Counted from the stretch's first letter, positions 11,029 to 20,910 are shown. The stretch is 64,000 nucleotides of DNA from Vibrio barjaei (GCF_001639065.2 NZ_LQXO02000006.1:62001-126000); one strand, 5' to 3'. The notes: generated by a model from the sequence alone, not told the origin. Translations and numbers: made by a program.

Positions 11029-11091
11029 CAGCATTAACTGAGTCGATGACGCAATTCAGCTCACAGTTTTTCTGTAACTGATAAGCTAATA

Positions 11092-11124
11092 AAAACGGAC
11101 CGCATTCGCGGTCCGTTTTGTTTT
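11092..11124 (+). terminator. Rho-independent terminator after ppiD
   Basis: Perfect 12-bp stem (11092-11103 with 11108-11119), tetraloop, T-rich tail. Confidence 0.9.
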
Positions 11125-11199
11125 CTGTAGACAGAACTTTTCAGCTTGTTTTTTCTGGGTATCTTGGAAGGCGACTTTTAGTGAGAAAAAGGAATTCAA

Positions 11200-11493
11200 A
11201 TGAAGTATCTAAAAAACGTCTGGCTGTTAGTAGTGTTGTTAGTTGTCCCTGTGAGCTTTTCCTATGCATCCGAAACAAAGAAACTAGAGGGGATAGAGAT
11301 AACGGTCAATATCAACCAAGCGGGCCCTGAAGAATTGGCGGAACTGCTTAAAGGTATTGGCGAGGAGAAAGCAAAAGATATCGTGGAGTATCGTGATCAA
11401 CATGGGAGTTTTAAATCGGCGGATGATTTGACTCAAGTAAAAGGTATTGGTGCAGCGACGGTAGAGAAGAACCGTTCAAGAATCACCTTGTAA
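11200..11493 (+). CDS. comEA: ComEA-type helix-hairpin-helix DNA-binding protein
   Basis: 97 residues: a signal peptide (about 1-24, cleavage likely after SYA) and one ComEA HhH module at about 35-97 (VNINQAGPEELAELLKGIGEEKA, then VKGIGAATVEKNR). In vibrios this periplasmic protein binds incoming double-stranded DNA and ratchets it in during natural transformation. It is a single gene; the ribosome-binding site AAAAGGAA lies just upstream of the ATG. It ends head-to-head with rrtA, overlapping it by 18 bases. Expression in vibrios is under TfoX/chitin control; the sequence alone does not show this. Confidence 0.92.
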   Translation: MKYLKNVWLLVVLLVVPVSFSYASETKKLEGIEITVNINQAGPEELAELLKGIGEEKAKDIVEYRDQHGSFKSADDLTQVKGIGAATVEKNRSRITL

Positions 11494-12039
11494 CTTACGA
11501 CGATAGGCGTTTGCCGAGAATGCCAAAACCAAGCCGACGCCAAGTCCTATTGCGTGGGCTTGTGTCGCAACCGGGGCCGCGATGAGCTGCGAGGTCGCTT
11601 CTGACGCGCCGTAGAGGCTTTCCCAAGCGACTTTACCGATGACACCCAATACCAACAGCCAACTTGAATTTCTTCCACTCAGCGCCTCTTGTAGCGCCCA
11701 ATAAGCAAATAGAGCGTGGAGTACTCCTGATAGGCCTAAGTAATACGTTAAGTTTGTGAACAACAAAGCGAAACCGATAGACGTCGCACTAATTAGCGTA
11801 ACACCCACCATTGACCGCCACGAAGGACGAAACACGTAGCAAATGACCCAGAGTCCTGAGAGGTTCATGCCTAGGTGTACTAAGTTGGTATGCGAGAAGT
11901 TTCCTGATACTATCCGCCACCATTGACCCGCATGTATTGCTAGCTTGTTCCACTCTACTAAGGACTGTAAGCTCGGAATTTGCAGCAGTGCGCAAAGCAG
12001 AGAAAACAGCAATAGTCTTATGACGAAAGAAGTGTCCAT
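11476..12039 (-). CDS. rrtA: Rhombosortase (intramembrane rhomboid-family protease)
   Basis: About 188 residues from the MDTSFV start; an upstream ATG at 12057 would add 6. Polytopic, with about six hydrophobic helices. The rhomboid Ser is in GLSGVLHALFAYW and the His in TQAHAIGLGVG. The loop HTNLVHLGMNLSGLW is also characteristic. Rhombosortases process proteins that carry a GlyGly-CTERM tail. No such substrate is encoded in this window. The 5' end overlaps that of the divergent DTW gene, so both cannot have fully separate promoters. Confidence 0.85.
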   Translation of the reverse strand: MDTSFVIRLLLFSLLCALLQIPSLQSLVEWNKLAIHAGQWWRIVSGNFSHTNLVHLGMNLSGLWVICYVFRPSWRSMVGVTLISATSIGFALLFTNLTYYLGLSGVLHALFAYWALQEALSGRNSSWLLVLGVIGKVAWESLYGASEATSQLIAAPVATQAHAIGLGVGLVLAFSANAYRRKLQGDS

Positions 12040-12658
12040 ATCTCGATATTGTCCCAAGTGCCTAAAAGCTAAGCGTGCTTGTATTTGTCAGTGGATTCAA
12101 CCCGTTCACTGTGACACACAATTGATCATTTTGCAGCATCCAAGTGAAGAAAAACGCCCGCTTGGGACGGCGCGAATTTTGTCCTTGTCATTGCCAAACG
12201 GACATCTTTTTATTGGCGAGAACTTCTCGACCCATCAAGCGCTTAATGATCTGTTGGCTGATGATACATACCAGTCTGTGGTGCTGTATCCGGGTGAAGA
12301 CTCCGTTGAATTATCGCAAGTACAACTCGCAGCATCTAACAAGCACTTGCGTGTCATTCTACTCGACGGAACGTGGAAGAAAGCGTTTAAGATGTGGAAA
12401 CTGTCTACGAATTTGCATGCTTTACCCTTGGTTAAATTGCCAGAGACCTTGCAGGGCGATTATCGGATTCGCAAAGCACCATCACCTAATGCACTATCCA
12501 CGGTTGAAGCGGGCCATCATATTATTCAAACGTTAGAGCCTGAACGGAACTTCGACGCTATGCTGGTTGCATTTGAAAAAATGATAGAGTTCCAGATTCA
12601 GCAAATGCCTTCAGGTGTTTATGAAAAAAACTATCGCGCTCCGGACTCCAACGAATAA
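12020..12658 (+). CDS. DTW-domain tRNA-uridine aminocarboxypropyltransferase
   Basis: 212 residues from the ATG at 12020 (MTKEVSISRYC); a longer frame from 11945 would run far into the antisense rrtA coding region and is unlikely. The N-terminal zinc-ribbon-like cysteines are CPKC...CIC. The namesake motif is the DGTW of LLDGTWKKAFKM at about 115-126, followed by RKAPSPNALSTVEA. This family (E. coli TapT/YfiP) transfers the 3-amino-3-carboxypropyl group of SAM to U47 of tRNA to make acp3U. The family is clear; the exact tRNA target is inferred. The gene is divergent from and overlaps the 5' end of rrtA by about 20 bases. Confidence 0.85.
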   Translation: MTKEVSISRYCPKCLKAKRACICQWIQPVHCDTQLIILQHPSEEKRPLGTARILSLSLPNGHLFIGENFSTHQALNDLLADDTYQSVVLYPGEDSVELSQVQLAASNKHLRVILLDGTWKKAFKMWKLSTNLHALPLVKLPETLQGDYRIRKAPSPNALSTVEAGHHIIQTLEPERNFDAMLVAFEKMIEFQIQQMPSGVYEKNYRAPDSNE

Positions 12659-12677
12659 GGCTTAACCTTTCTAGTCA

Positions 12678-14009
12678 CTAGTAATTCGAATGCGCTGCAA
12701 ACAGTTGTTGATGCATCTTTTGGGCATAGCCGTCAGTCATGGCGGAAATATAGTCGGCAATCACGCGCATTCCATTATCTTGTTGTCCACTGGCTTTACG
12801 CCAGAGGTTGCGTGTTGACTCAGGAAGTAAGCGCTCAGGGTCGGCGCTGAATGCTTCAAAAAGATCCATAATGATTTGTTGGCCTTTGTACTCGACAATT
12901 TGTACCCTTGGCACTTGAATTACGAACTCACTGACAAATCGTTTCAGAATTGCTAAGACACATTCCATATCACCATCAAGATAGGCGTTGTAGTGAAGTA
13001 AAGGGTTGTTGAAACTAACCTCTGGGACTTTCTTTACTTCAATGCTAGTTAGTAGGGCGTTGACAATGCCCCCGATGGCGTCTTTTCGCTCGTAGTGTTT
13101 ACCTGAAAAAAGCAGTTCAGTGATTGAGTCAATATGTTCTGAGAGCCAAGTATTGGTTTGCGTTTTAAGCTGTGCTGCGGCATTCGCTTGCCACATATCT
13201 TTGTCCACCAACTCAAGTACAATCGCGTCTTCTAAATCATGCACACCGTAAGCAATATCGTCTGCTAACTCCATAATAGAGCAATCAAGAGATTTGAATT
13301 GCGTTTTATTGTGTTGAAGTGGCGTCAACTGTTCAAATCGCATGGTCTGCAACAACAACTTGTCGCTGTCCGACAGTGGGTCGATAACCCAATCAAACTG
13401 CGGTTTATCTTTATCGTATATCCCTTTTGCGGGAGCCCAATCTTTGGCTTTTAACTGGCGTTGGCTGCTCACCGGATGAGGTTGCTTGTCGGCGCAAGTT
13501 TGGCTGATAGGTGCAGGATATTTAAGCAACCCTAATAGACTGCGGCGGGTGAGGTTCATCCCGTGATGCTCGGTATAGGGTTCGAGTTGGGTGATGATAC
13601 GAAACGTCTGGGCGTTGCCTTCGAAACCACCATATTCACGCATCATGTAGTTGAGTGCGACTTCACCGCCATGTCCATAGGGTGGATGACCGATATCATG
13701 AGCGAGGCAAAGTGCTTCAATGAGTGCATCAGAAGGCAATAATGGCTCGAGTTTTGGCTGTTTTTGTTTTAATTGAGCCGCGATACCTGAGCCTATTTGA
13801 GCCGCTTCGAGCGAATGCGTGAGACGTGTGCGGTGGAAATCGTTGACACCCGTACCGTGCACTTGGGTTTTAGCTTGCAGCCGCCTAAACGCTGCGGAGT
13901 GGAGAATCCTAGCCCTATCACGTTGAAAGGGGTCGCGATGATCATTACGTCTGAGTTTGTGCTCATCACTATGTCGGGCTTGCCAAATTTGCATGGATTC
14001 TAACGGCAT
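12678..14009 (-). CDS. dgt: Deoxyguanosinetriphosphate triphosphohydrolase-like protein
   Basis: 443 residues. HD-domain metal site: RLTHSLE (His), AHDIGHPPYGHGGE (HD), and a further Asp in ELADDIAYGVHDLED. The N-terminal RIL-HSAAFRRLQAKTQV motif is typical of dGTPase-like proteins. It hydrolyses dNTPs to deoxynucleoside plus triphosphate. Just upstream on the same strand is the dNMP phosphatase yfbR (19-base gap), a plausible nucleotide-sanitation operon. Confidence 0.92.
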   Translation of the reverse strand: MPLESMQIWQARHSDEHKLRRNDHRDPFQRDRARILHSAAFRRLQAKTQVHGTGVNDFHRTRLTHSLEAAQIGSGIAAQLKQKQPKLEPLLPSDALIEALCLAHDIGHPPYGHGGEVALNYMMREYGGFEGNAQTFRIITQLEPYTEHHGMNLTRRSLLGLLKYPAPISQTCADKQPHPVSSQRQLKAKDWAPAKGIYDKDKPQFDWVIDPLSDSDKLLLQTMRFEQLTPLQHNKTQFKSLDCSIMELADDIAYGVHDLEDAIVLELVDKDMWQANAAAQLKTQTNTWLSEHIDSITELLFSGKHYERKDAIGGIVNALLTSIEVKKVPEVSFNNPLLHYNAYLDGDMECVLAILKRFVSEFVIQVPRVQIVEYKGQQIIMDLFEAFSADPERLLPESTRNLWRKASGQQDNGMRVIADYISAMTDGYAQKMHQQLFAAHSNY

Positions 14010-14027
14010 CTCAATTCCTCAAGGTGG

Positions 14028-14612
14028 CTAACTGATTTCATCAAGAGAAAGCTCAAAGCTTGGTGCAAAGGTGTTTAGGAAATAGTCCATCTCTTCGGTT
14101 TGCTTTTCACGCAGTGTTTGGTCTAAGCGTTTTTTAGCGAGAGCAAACTCATGGTTTCCTGCGCTCAGCTCCTCAAGACATTTTAAATATGCGCAAATAG
14201 AATCGGCTTGTTTGACGATTTGGGTATCTTCCTCGTAAGCGTATTCTGAAATTAAGAACGGTCGGAAATCATCCTGAAACTCTTCGGGTAACATAGAAAG
14301 CAGCTTTCGTTCAGCCGCAGACTCTATCTTTTTGTATTCCTTTGCGATTTCAGGATTGTAATATTTAACTGGTGTTGGAAGATCACCTGTTAGCACTTCA
14401 CTGGTATCGTGATACATCGCGAGAATAGCGATTCGTTCAGGGTTGGTTTTACCGCCAAATTTCTTGTTCTTGATGATGGCTAAAGCATGAGCAACGAAGG
14501 CGACTTGAAGACTGTGTTCTGAGATGTTCTCAGTTGAAACCGAACGCATTAGTGGCCAGCGTTGGATCAGTTTCATTCGAGCAAGGTGAGCAAAAAAGTG
14601 ACTTTCTTTCAT
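14028..14612 (-). CDS. yfbR: 5'-deoxynucleotidase YfbR
   Basis: 194 residues, HD-domain phosphatase: H in [14 protein letters not shown] in [20 protein letters not shown], and a later D in [13 protein letters not shown]. It dephosphorylates deoxyribonucleoside 5'-monophosphates. Length and motifs match E. coli YfbR. It lies directly upstream of dgt on the minus strand, and the two probably share a transcript. Start: ATG with a nearby GGGATTACGCGGT that is only a weak ribosome-binding site. Confidence 0.94.
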   Translation of the reverse strand: MKESHFFAHLARMKLIQRWPLMRSVSTENISEHSLQVAFVAHALAIIKNKKFGGKTNPERIAILAMYHDTSEVLTGDLPTPVKYYNPEIAKEYKKIESAAERKLLSMLPEEFQDDFRPFLISEYAYEEDTQIVKQADSICAYLKCLEELSAGNHEFALAKKRLDQTLREKQTEEMDYFLNTFAPSFELSLDEIS

Positions 14613-14632
14613 ACCGCGTAATCCCTTAATAC

Positions 14633-14659
14633 TAGCGCCGAACTATTTATTCGGCGCTC
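14633..14659 (-). terminator. Hairpin between alaA and yfbR
   Basis: Perfect 9-bp stem AGCGCCGAA/TTCGGCGCT with a 7-base loop. The U-tract on the minus strand is weak, so it may be an attenuator rather than a full terminator. Confidence 0.5.
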
Positions 14660-14695
14660 AATAAGAATAGGCTTTATATCAGTGTTATGAAAGAG

Positions 14696-15910
14696 TTACT
14701 GGCTATATGTTGCCAAGAATTTTTCAAATCGACCAATCGCCATCTCTAGATCTTCTACGTGAGGCAGAGTAACGATGCGGAAGTGATCAGGTTTAGGCCA
14801 GTTGAAACCAGTGCCTTGCACGAGGAGAACCTTTTCTTGCTTCAGAAAATCGAGCACCATGCGCTGATCGTCTTTGATGTTGTACATCTTGGTGTCGATC
14901 TTGGGGAACAGGTACATTGCCCCTTTGGGTTTCACACAAGATATCCCTGGAATTTGGGTAATAAGCTCGTAGGCTTTATCTCGCTGTTCCAATAGACGCC
15001 CACCCGGTAAGATCAGTTCATTGATACTTTGGTAGCCACCCAAGGCGGTCTGAATCGCGTGTTGCATCGGAACGTTAGCGCAAAGGCGCATCGAGGCAAG
15101 CATTTCAAGACCAGCAATGTACCCAGTGGCATGCTCCCTAGGGCCCGTCATAAACATCCAACCGCCGCGGAAGCCACAAACGCGATAAGACTTAGAAAGG
15201 CCATTGAAGGTCATTACGAGTACATCTTCAGTTAGGGTTGCAACTGAGGTATGTGTCGCGCCGTCATACAGGACTTTATCGTAAATCTCGTCTGCGAAGA
15301 TGATCAGCTTGTGCTGACGCGCAATTTCAATCACTTCGAGTAAGAAGTCACGACTATAAACCGCACCGGTTGGGTTGTTTGGGTTGATAAGCACGATACC
15401 GCGAGTTTTAGGCGTGATTTTCTTCTTGATATCATCTAGGTCAGGATACCAATCCGCTTGTTCGTCACAGAGGTAGTGAACTGGGCTACCACCGGATAGA
15501 GAAACCGCTGCTGTCCAAAGTGGATAGTCAGGAGCGGGAACTAACATTTCATCTCCGTTGTTTAACAGAGCTTGCATCGCCATTACAATGAGCTCTGAAA
15601 CGCCATTGCCAATGTAAACATCTTCAACGTCTAGGCTACGAATGCCTTTACGTTGATAGTGTTGAACTACAGCTTTGCGCGCGGAGTATATACCTTTGGA
15701 ATCACAATAACCTTGAGATGTAGGTAGATTCCTGATGACATCGACTAATATTTCATCAGGGGCATCAAAACCAAAAGGGGCGGGATTACCGATATTGAGT
15801 TTCAGTATTTTATGTCCCTCTTCTTCCATGCGCTTAGCATGTTTGAGTACAGGTCCCCTAATGTCGTAGCAGACATTATCGAGTTTTGACGACATCTCGA
15901 TATTTTTCAT
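14696..15910 (-). CDS. alaA: Alanine-synthesising pyridoxal-phosphate aminotransferase
   Basis: 404 residues, fold-type I class I aminotransferase. LNIGNPAPFGF and GVSELI at the N-terminal side, LINPNNPTGAVYS, FADEIYDKVLYDGATH, and the PLP-binding Lys in FNGLSKSYRVCGFRGGWM. The C-terminal Arg is in DHFRIVTLP. It matches E. coli AlaA (glutamate-pyruvate transaminase, formerly YfbQ), which is also next to yfbR. Monocistronic or leading yfbR-dgt. It is divergent from menF. Confidence 0.93.
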   Translation of the reverse strand: MKNIEMSSKLDNVCYDIRGPVLKHAKRMEEEGHKILKLNIGNPAPFGFDAPDEILVDVIRNLPTSQGYCDSKGIYSARKAVVQHYQRKGIRSLDVEDVYIGNGVSELIVMAMQALLNNGDEMLVPAPDYPLWTAAVSLSGGSPVHYLCDEQADWYPDLDDIKKKITPKTRGIVLINPNNPTGAVYSRDFLLEVIEIARQHKLIIFADEIYDKVLYDGATHTSVATLTEDVLVMTFNGLSKSYRVCGFRGGWMFMTGPREHATGYIAGLEMLASMRLCANVPMQHAIQTALGGYQSINELILPGGRLLEQRDKAYELITQIPGISCVKPKGAMYLFPKIDTKMYNIKDDQRMVLDFLKQEKVLLVQGTGFNWPKPDHFRIVTLPHVEDLEMAIGRFEKFLATYSQ

Positions 15911-16138
15911 TGCTATATTCCTAAAAAAACGGCTATTTCTTTACTAAATTACACTAAATTGGCTTTTGAAAGAATAAAAATCTGCCTAAAGTGAAAATTA
16001 AAGATTGGATATGAATTCAGTGGCAATGAGCCACTTAACATTGCGAACAATTAAAGCGCGTGTTGCTTGATCTATGTAGTTGGTATAAATAGAGTATCTC
16101 GTGTATATAAGATTAAAAGTTACAGTTTTGAGGTTGAT

Positions 16139-17446
16139 TTGTCTCATTTAACAAAAGCCATCACTCAGCTTGTTGAAAAACTAGAGCGTGCGCCACAAGG
16201 CACCAAACGACTAGAGCAAGAATTGCAGGGTTCACCAAAGACTCATGGCATCGACTGGTTGGACGCTCAGCCTCATTATCCTAAGTTCTATTGGCAGTCG
16301 AGAGATACTCGTGAAGAAGTGGTTGCACTCGGTCAGCTTCATACTTTTTCAGAAGCGGCTCCTGCTTATACGATTCTCAGTGAAAAGCAACGAGTATGGG
16401 GTGGTCGTTCTTTTGATGGCCATTCAGACAAAAACCGTCGTTGTATGTCGGCATTCTTTTTCTTACCTCAAATCGAGTTGATTCGTTTCGATGAAGGATG
16501 GCGTTTAGCGGTTAACATTGGAATGAGCAAAGAGGTATCAATTAGAGCCTTGAAACAACTCGTTGCTGATGCAAAAGAACTCGCGCCGCTAGCGAGTGAC
16601 ATCGTCTCATTGCGTCATACACCAGAGAAAGCACAGTGGTGTGATTTGGTTGATGATGTTTTAGCAGGAATTCAGCAAGACAAATTCAAAAAAGTGGTCT
16701 TGGCTCGTAAAACCTGCGTTGATCTCAAGCACTCTATTTCTCCTGCGCAGCTACTCAAAGCAAGTTATGCTCAAAACCATCATAGCTTCCATTTTTTGAT
16801 GGCCTTGTCCCCTGGACATGCATTTGTAGGCTCAACGCCTGAGCGCCTCTATCGAAGAGTAGGGCAAGAGCTAGAGACAGAAGCCTTGGCGGGGACGATT
16901 GGTCGAGGTGGTAATGCTGCTCAAGATATGGAGCTTGCCAATTGGCTAACTCAAGATGACAAGAACATCAATGAGAACCAATACGTTGTAGATGATATTC
17001 TGCAAAGCCTATCGCCACATTCAGACCAAGTGCATCTAGAAAGTGAACTTCGCTTGGTTCGGCTGCGCAAAGTTCAACATCTAAAAAGAAACATTTTGGC
17101 GCATTTGCACAAGGGCATTAACGGAGTGCAATTGCTTCAAGCGTTGCAGCCAACCGCCGCAGTTGCAGGGCTTCCAAGAGCAGAAGCAATTCAGTATATC
17201 CAGCAGAATGAACCTTTTGCACGTGGTTGGTACGCTGGCTCCGTGGGCTATCTTAGCCATGAAAAAGCAGAGTTTTGTGTCGCGATTAGAAGTGCGTTAT
17301 TGGTCAAAGATGAGCTACAACTCTTCGCGGGTGCGGGGATCGTGCCTGGTTCCATCGCCGAACATGAATGGCAAGAGTTGGATAAAAAGATGTCCACTTT
17401 ATTGAGTCTAATTTCTGACCAACCGTCTTTAGGTGTTGCGTCATGA
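16139..17446 (+). CDS. menF: Isochorismate synthase MenF
   Basis: About 435 residues from a TTG at 16139 that has GAGG five bases upstream. The frame is open from 16067 (also TTG) but that adds 24 residues not expected in the family; E. coli MenF is 431. Chorismate-binding fold: VVLARKTCV, FVGSTPERLYRR, EALAGTIGRG and AGIVPGSIAEHEW. It converts chorismate to isochorismate, the first step of menaquinone synthesis. It overlaps menD by 4 bases, indicating translational coupling. No ATG is available at the 5' end, so weak initiation may limit entry into the pathway. Confidence 0.92.
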   Translation: MSHLTKAITQLVEKLERAPQGTKRLEQELQGSPKTHGIDWLDAQPHYPKFYWQSRDTREEVVALGQLHTFSEAAPAYTILSEKQRVWGGRSFDGHSDKNRRCMSAFFFLPQIELIRFDEGWRLAVNIGMSKEVSIRALKQLVADAKELAPLASDIVSLRHTPEKAQWCDLVDDVLAGIQQDKFKKVVLARKTCVDLKHSISPAQLLKASYAQNHHSFHFLMALSPGHAFVGSTPERLYRRVGQELETEALAGTIGRGGNAAQDMELANWLTQDDKNINENQYVVDDILQSLSPHSDQVHLESELRLVRLRKVQHLKRNILAHLHKGINGVQLLQALQPTAAVAGLPRAEAIQYIQQNEPFARGWYAGSVGYLSHEKAEFCVAIRSALLVKDELQLFAGAGIVPGSIAEHEWQELDKKMSTLLSLISDQPSLGVAS

Positions 17447-19155
17447 GCCACAACCAAGCTGCTTTAAATAGGGTTTGGACGGAAATACTGATAGAAGAAC
17501 TCTATCGCCAAGGGGTCAGACACGTATGTATTGCTCCGGGTTCACGTTCAACCCCGCTTACCCTTGAGGCCGTTGCTCACCCTGAGTTGACCGTTCACAC
17601 ACATTTTGACGAGCGTGGTTTAGGTTTCTTGGCGCTAGGTCTTGCCAAGTCAAGCCAATCACCTGTTGCTGTCATTGTTACATCTGGTACTGCAGTCGCT
17701 AACTTACTTCCTGCGGTTGCTGAGTCTAAGTTGACTAAAGAGAAGCTGGTTTTACTGACCTCTGATCGCCCCATTGAGTTAGTCGATTGTGGTGCTAATC
17801 AAGCCATCGTGCAGTCTGGAATCTTTTCGCAACACGTGACGGAGACCGTTAATCTGCCATCGCCAACAACTCAGATTTCACCAACGTGGATATTATCTAC
17901 TGTTGACCACGCATTATCAGTTCAAAAGGCGCGTGGCGGTAGTATTCACTTCAACTGTCCGTTCCCTGAACCCTTATATGGTGGAGACGATAAGCGTTCG
18001 TTCTCTGCCTATTTGCAACCCATTGCTAAATGGCGAAATAGCAACGCCTGCTTTGTCGACTATCATACGGTTAGCGTTACTGACTATACGGCAGAGCATA
18101 GTGCATTAAGACTTGGTGACAGAAAGGGTGTCATCGTAGTAGGCAGTGTAACTCTCGCGATTGCCAAGCAAGCAAAGTTACTTGCGCAGAAGTTAGGTTG
18201 GCCAATTTTACTCGACCCTCAATCGGGTTTGGGAGGCGATTGGCAGCGTTATGATATTTGGCTTCAGAATGCACAAGCTGCAGACATGCTTTCACGTGCT
18301 GATACCGTACTCCAAGTGGGTGCAAGGCTGGTTTCGAAGAGGTTGAACGCTTGGCTAAAACAGCAATCTCATCAAAGTGACTACCTAGTACTGAGTGAGT
18401 TTGACGATCGGTTAAACCCAGATCACGTCTCGTTGAAACATTGCCAGGTGTCGATCTCTCAATGGCTAAAGTCGGCATTGGAAACTTTGGAACACAGCAA
18501 GAATATCGGATGGGGAGATGAATTAAAATCTTATGCCCAACTCGTGACGACATTAATGCCTACTCGCTCACATCTGACCGAATTTGATGTTGCCCGTAGC
18601 ATTGAGCGACTGCCGCTAGACATTAGTCTGTTTTTGGGTAATAGCCTTATCGTAAGGTTAGCGGACATGTTAACTAACCCGCTAGGCATCGAAACTTATA
18701 GCAACCGAGGCGCGTCAGGTATTGATGGCTTGGTCGCTTCTGCCAATGGTGTTCATCGCGATAAAGGTAAGTCGACGGTGCTCTATTTGGGTGATACATC
18801 GCTGCTCTATGATTTGAATTCGCTGTCTCTTTTTAGCCGTACGGAAGCACCTTGTGTAGTCGTTGTTACTAACAATAATGGGGGCGCGATATTTGATATG
18901 TTACCCGTGCCGCAAGACAAAAAAGTGCGCTGTTATCAAATGCCCCATGGCCTAAACTTTGAACATGCAGCGGCTCAGTTTGGTTTGCAGTATTGCGCAC
19001 CTAAATCACGTGAAGACTTAGAGACACAAATTCAACATCATTTATTAAGTGGGAAAGGCACTCTATTGATTGAAGTGCTTACCGCTGCCGACGAAGTGGC
19101 AAGTTTGATTCGCCAACTAAGTCAAGACATTAGTACTTATCAGACTCATGCTTAA
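17443..19155 (+). CDS. menD: SEPHCHC synthase MenD
   Basis: 570 residues, thiamine-diphosphate enzyme. The N-terminal catalytic region is IAPGSRSTPLTLEA with FDERGLGFLALG, and the middle domain has TSGTAVANLLPAVAES. The C-terminal ThDP/Mg site is GDTSLLYDLNSL...NNNGGAIFDMLP. It makes 2-succinyl-5-enolpyruvyl-6-hydroxy-3-cyclohexene-1-carboxylate from isochorismate and 2-oxoglutarate. It overlaps menF by 4 and menH by 8 bases, so the men genes are tightly packed. Confidence 0.96.
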   Translation: MSHNQAALNRVWTEILIEELYRQGVRHVCIAPGSRSTPLTLEAVAHPELTVHTHFDERGLGFLALGLAKSSQSPVAVIVTSGTAVANLLPAVAESKLTKEKLVLLTSDRPIELVDCGANQAIVQSGIFSQHVTETVNLPSPTTQISPTWILSTVDHALSVQKARGGSIHFNCPFPEPLYGGDDKRSFSAYLQPIAKWRNSNACFVDYHTVSVTDYTAEHSALRLGDRKGVIVVGSVTLAIAKQAKLLAQKLGWPILLDPQSGLGGDWQRYDIWLQNAQAADMLSRADTVLQVGARLVSKRLNAWLKQQSHQSDYLVLSEFDDRLNPDHVSLKHCQVSISQWLKSALETLEHSKNIGWGDELKSYAQLVTTLMPTRSHLTEFDVARSIERLPLDISLFLGNSLIVRLADMLTNPLGIETYSNRGASGIDGLVASANGVHRDKGKSTVLYLGDTSLLYDLNSLSLFSRTEAPCVVVVTNNNGGAIFDMLPVPQDKKVRCYQMPHGLNFEHAAAQFGLQYCAPKSREDLETQIQHHLLSGKGTLLIEVLTAADEVASLIRQLSQDISTYQTHA

Positions 19156-20002
19156 TAGTCAGTTCACAGCGTCCCTCCAAGCTCATACTGAAGATAAGCC
19201 TCTGTTGGTTTTCTTACATGGCTTTTTAGGGGCGGGTGACGACTTTCACACCGTTAGTGAATACCTTCCAAACTACAACAAGCTGTTTATCGATTTACCG
19301 GGACATGGTCAAAGTCAGTCGATCCAAAGCACAAGTTTTAGTGATGTTTGCAGATTGATCCATTCAACCATACTAAAATGTATTGAAACACAAAACCTCA
19401 GTGCTACAGTGCCCACCTTTTTGGTGGGGTACTCGTTGGGTGCTAGGTTGTCGATGTACTTTCTCTGCGAGTATGAGGGTGCAGATAATCAACTGCTGCC
19501 ACTCACGATGGCTGGTGTCGTCATTGAAGGTGGAAATTTTGGACTGTGCTCAGAACATGCCCGTCAGGATAGATTTGCAAATGACTTAGCATGGGCGCAT
19601 CGCTTCAAAAATGATGATATTGCAGAGGTTTTGGGCGATTGGTATCAACAACCGGTGTTTTCTTCCTTAAATCATGAGCAAAGACAAGATTTGATTGCTA
19701 AACGTAGTGTTAACCTTGGTGACAAGCTAAGTCATATGCTGATGACGACTTCACTAGCTCACCAGCCTAACCTGCTGCCAAAAATCCAGCAGCTTCGGTT
19801 TAGTAACGGTAATCGACCTCTGTATATCGTGGGTGAACGAGACACAAAATTTACTGCGCTAGCTCAAGATAGCAACCTTGATTTTAAGGTGATTGCGGGA
19901 GCTGGGCATAATGTACACAAAGAGCAGCCTAAGGCTTTTGCCTCGGTGTTGCTGAGTTATCTAGAACAAATGGGTTTAAACCCAAAAGAAAAATTGGAAT
20001 AG
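19148..20002 (+). CDS. menH: SHCHC synthase MenH (alpha/beta hydrolase)
   Basis: 284 residues, alpha/beta-hydrolase fold. HGFLGAGDDF forms the oxyanion region, DLPGHGQS follows, the nucleophile is in LVGYSLGARLS, and the C-terminal His is in GAGHNVHKEQP. It eliminates pyruvate from SEPHCHC to give SHCHC. Somewhat longer than E. coli MenH (252). It overlaps menD by 8 bases and is followed by menB after 3 bases. Confidence 0.92.
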   Translation: MLNSQFTASLQAHTEDKPLLVFLHGFLGAGDDFHTVSEYLPNYNKLFIDLPGHGQSQSIQSTSFSDVCRLIHSTILKCIETQNLSATVPTFLVGYSLGARLSMYFLCEYEGADNQLLPLTMAGVVIEGGNFGLCSEHARQDRFANDLAWAHRFKNDDIAEVLGDWYQQPVFSSLNHEQRQDLIAKRSVNLGDKLSHMLMTTSLAHQPNLLPKIQQLRFSNGNRPLYIVGERDTKFTALAQDSNLDFKVIAGAGHNVHKEQPKAFASVLLSYLEQMGLNPKEKLE

Positions 20003-20005
20003 ATC

Positions 20006-20872
20006 ATGGCTAAAACAGTTGGACTAACAGAAGAAGAACTTTACGCACCGGTTAATTGGGCGGACGTAACGGGCGATTTTGAAGAAATTCAATATCATAA
20101 ATCTGAAGATGGCATCGCGAGAATCACGATTGCACGCCCACAAGTTCACAATGCATTTACCCCAAAAACAGTCAGCGAAATGATTAAAGCACTGGCTGAC
20201 GCTCGTTACGACGAGGGTGTTGGAGTCATTATTCTTACTGGATTAGGTGAAAAAGCCTTCTGTTCTGGTGGCGACCAAAGTGTTCGTGGCGACTATGGCG
20301 GTTACCAAGATGATTCAGGTACACATCACCTCAATGTGTTGGACTTCCAACGTCAAATTCGTACTTGCCCTAAACCTGTTATCGCTTCGGTAGCTGGCTG
20401 GGCCGTTGGTGGCGGTCATGTTCTACACATGATGTGTGATCTAACGATTGCAGCAGAAAATGCACAGTTCGGTCAAACGGGTCCTAAAGTTGGTTCATTT
20501 GATGGAGGTTGGGGCGCGTCTTATATGGCTCGCATCGTTGGCCAGAAAAAAGCTCGTGAAATTTGGTTCTTATGCCGCTTCTACGACGCACAAGAAGCTT
20601 TGGATATGGGCTTAGTGAACACGGTTGTGCCACTAGAGGATTTGGACAAAGAGACCGTTCGTTGGTGTCGTGAAGTACTTCAACATAGCCCAATGGCACT
20701 TCGATGCTTGAAAGCCGCTCTGAACGCTGACTGTGATGGTCAAGCTGGCTTACAAGAGCTAGCGGGCAACGCGACCATGATGTTCTACATGACTGATGAA
20801 GGTCAGGAAGGACGTAATGCATTTAATGAGAAGCGTCGTCCAGACTTCAATAAGTTCCCAAGAAACCCGTAA
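20006..20872 (+). CDS. menB: 1,4-dihydroxy-2-naphthoyl-CoA synthase MenB
   Basis: 288 residues, crotonase family. Oxyanion-hole motifs [17 protein letters not shown] and [21 protein letters not shown]; the [15 protein letters not shown] loop is diagnostic of MenB, which uses bicarbonate in place of an acidic residue. It closes the naphthoquinol ring from o-succinylbenzoyl-CoA. Fourth gene of the menFDHB unit; a hairpin follows before menC. Confidence 0.97.
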   Translation: MAKTVGLTEEELYAPVNWADVTGDFEEIQYHKSEDGIARITIARPQVHNAFTPKTVSEMIKALADARYDEGVGVIILTGLGEKAFCSGGDQSVRGDYGGYQDDSGTHHLNVLDFQRQIRTCPKPVIASVAGWAVGGGHVLHMMCDLTIAAENAQFGQTGPKVGSFDGGWGASYMARIVGQKKAREIWFLCRFYDAQEALDMGLVNTVVPLEDLDKETVRWCREVLQHSPMALRCLKAALNADCDGQAGLQELAGNATMMFYMTDEGQEGRNAFNEKRRPDFNKFPRNP

Positions 20873-20885
20873 CCATCGGCTCCAA

Positions 20886-20910
20886 GGCACTATCAGCCTT
20901 GGCGTCATGT
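20886..20910 (+). terminator. Hairpin after menB
   Basis: CCAAGGC/GCCTTGG stem with a 7-base loop, then a moderately T-rich tail. A weak terminator or attenuator between menB and menC. Confidence 0.5.

Noticed and set aside
11945..12019. Longer N-terminus for the DTW protein
   Set aside because: It would read through most of the 5' part of rrtA on the opposite strand, and the conserved region begins after the ATG at 12020.
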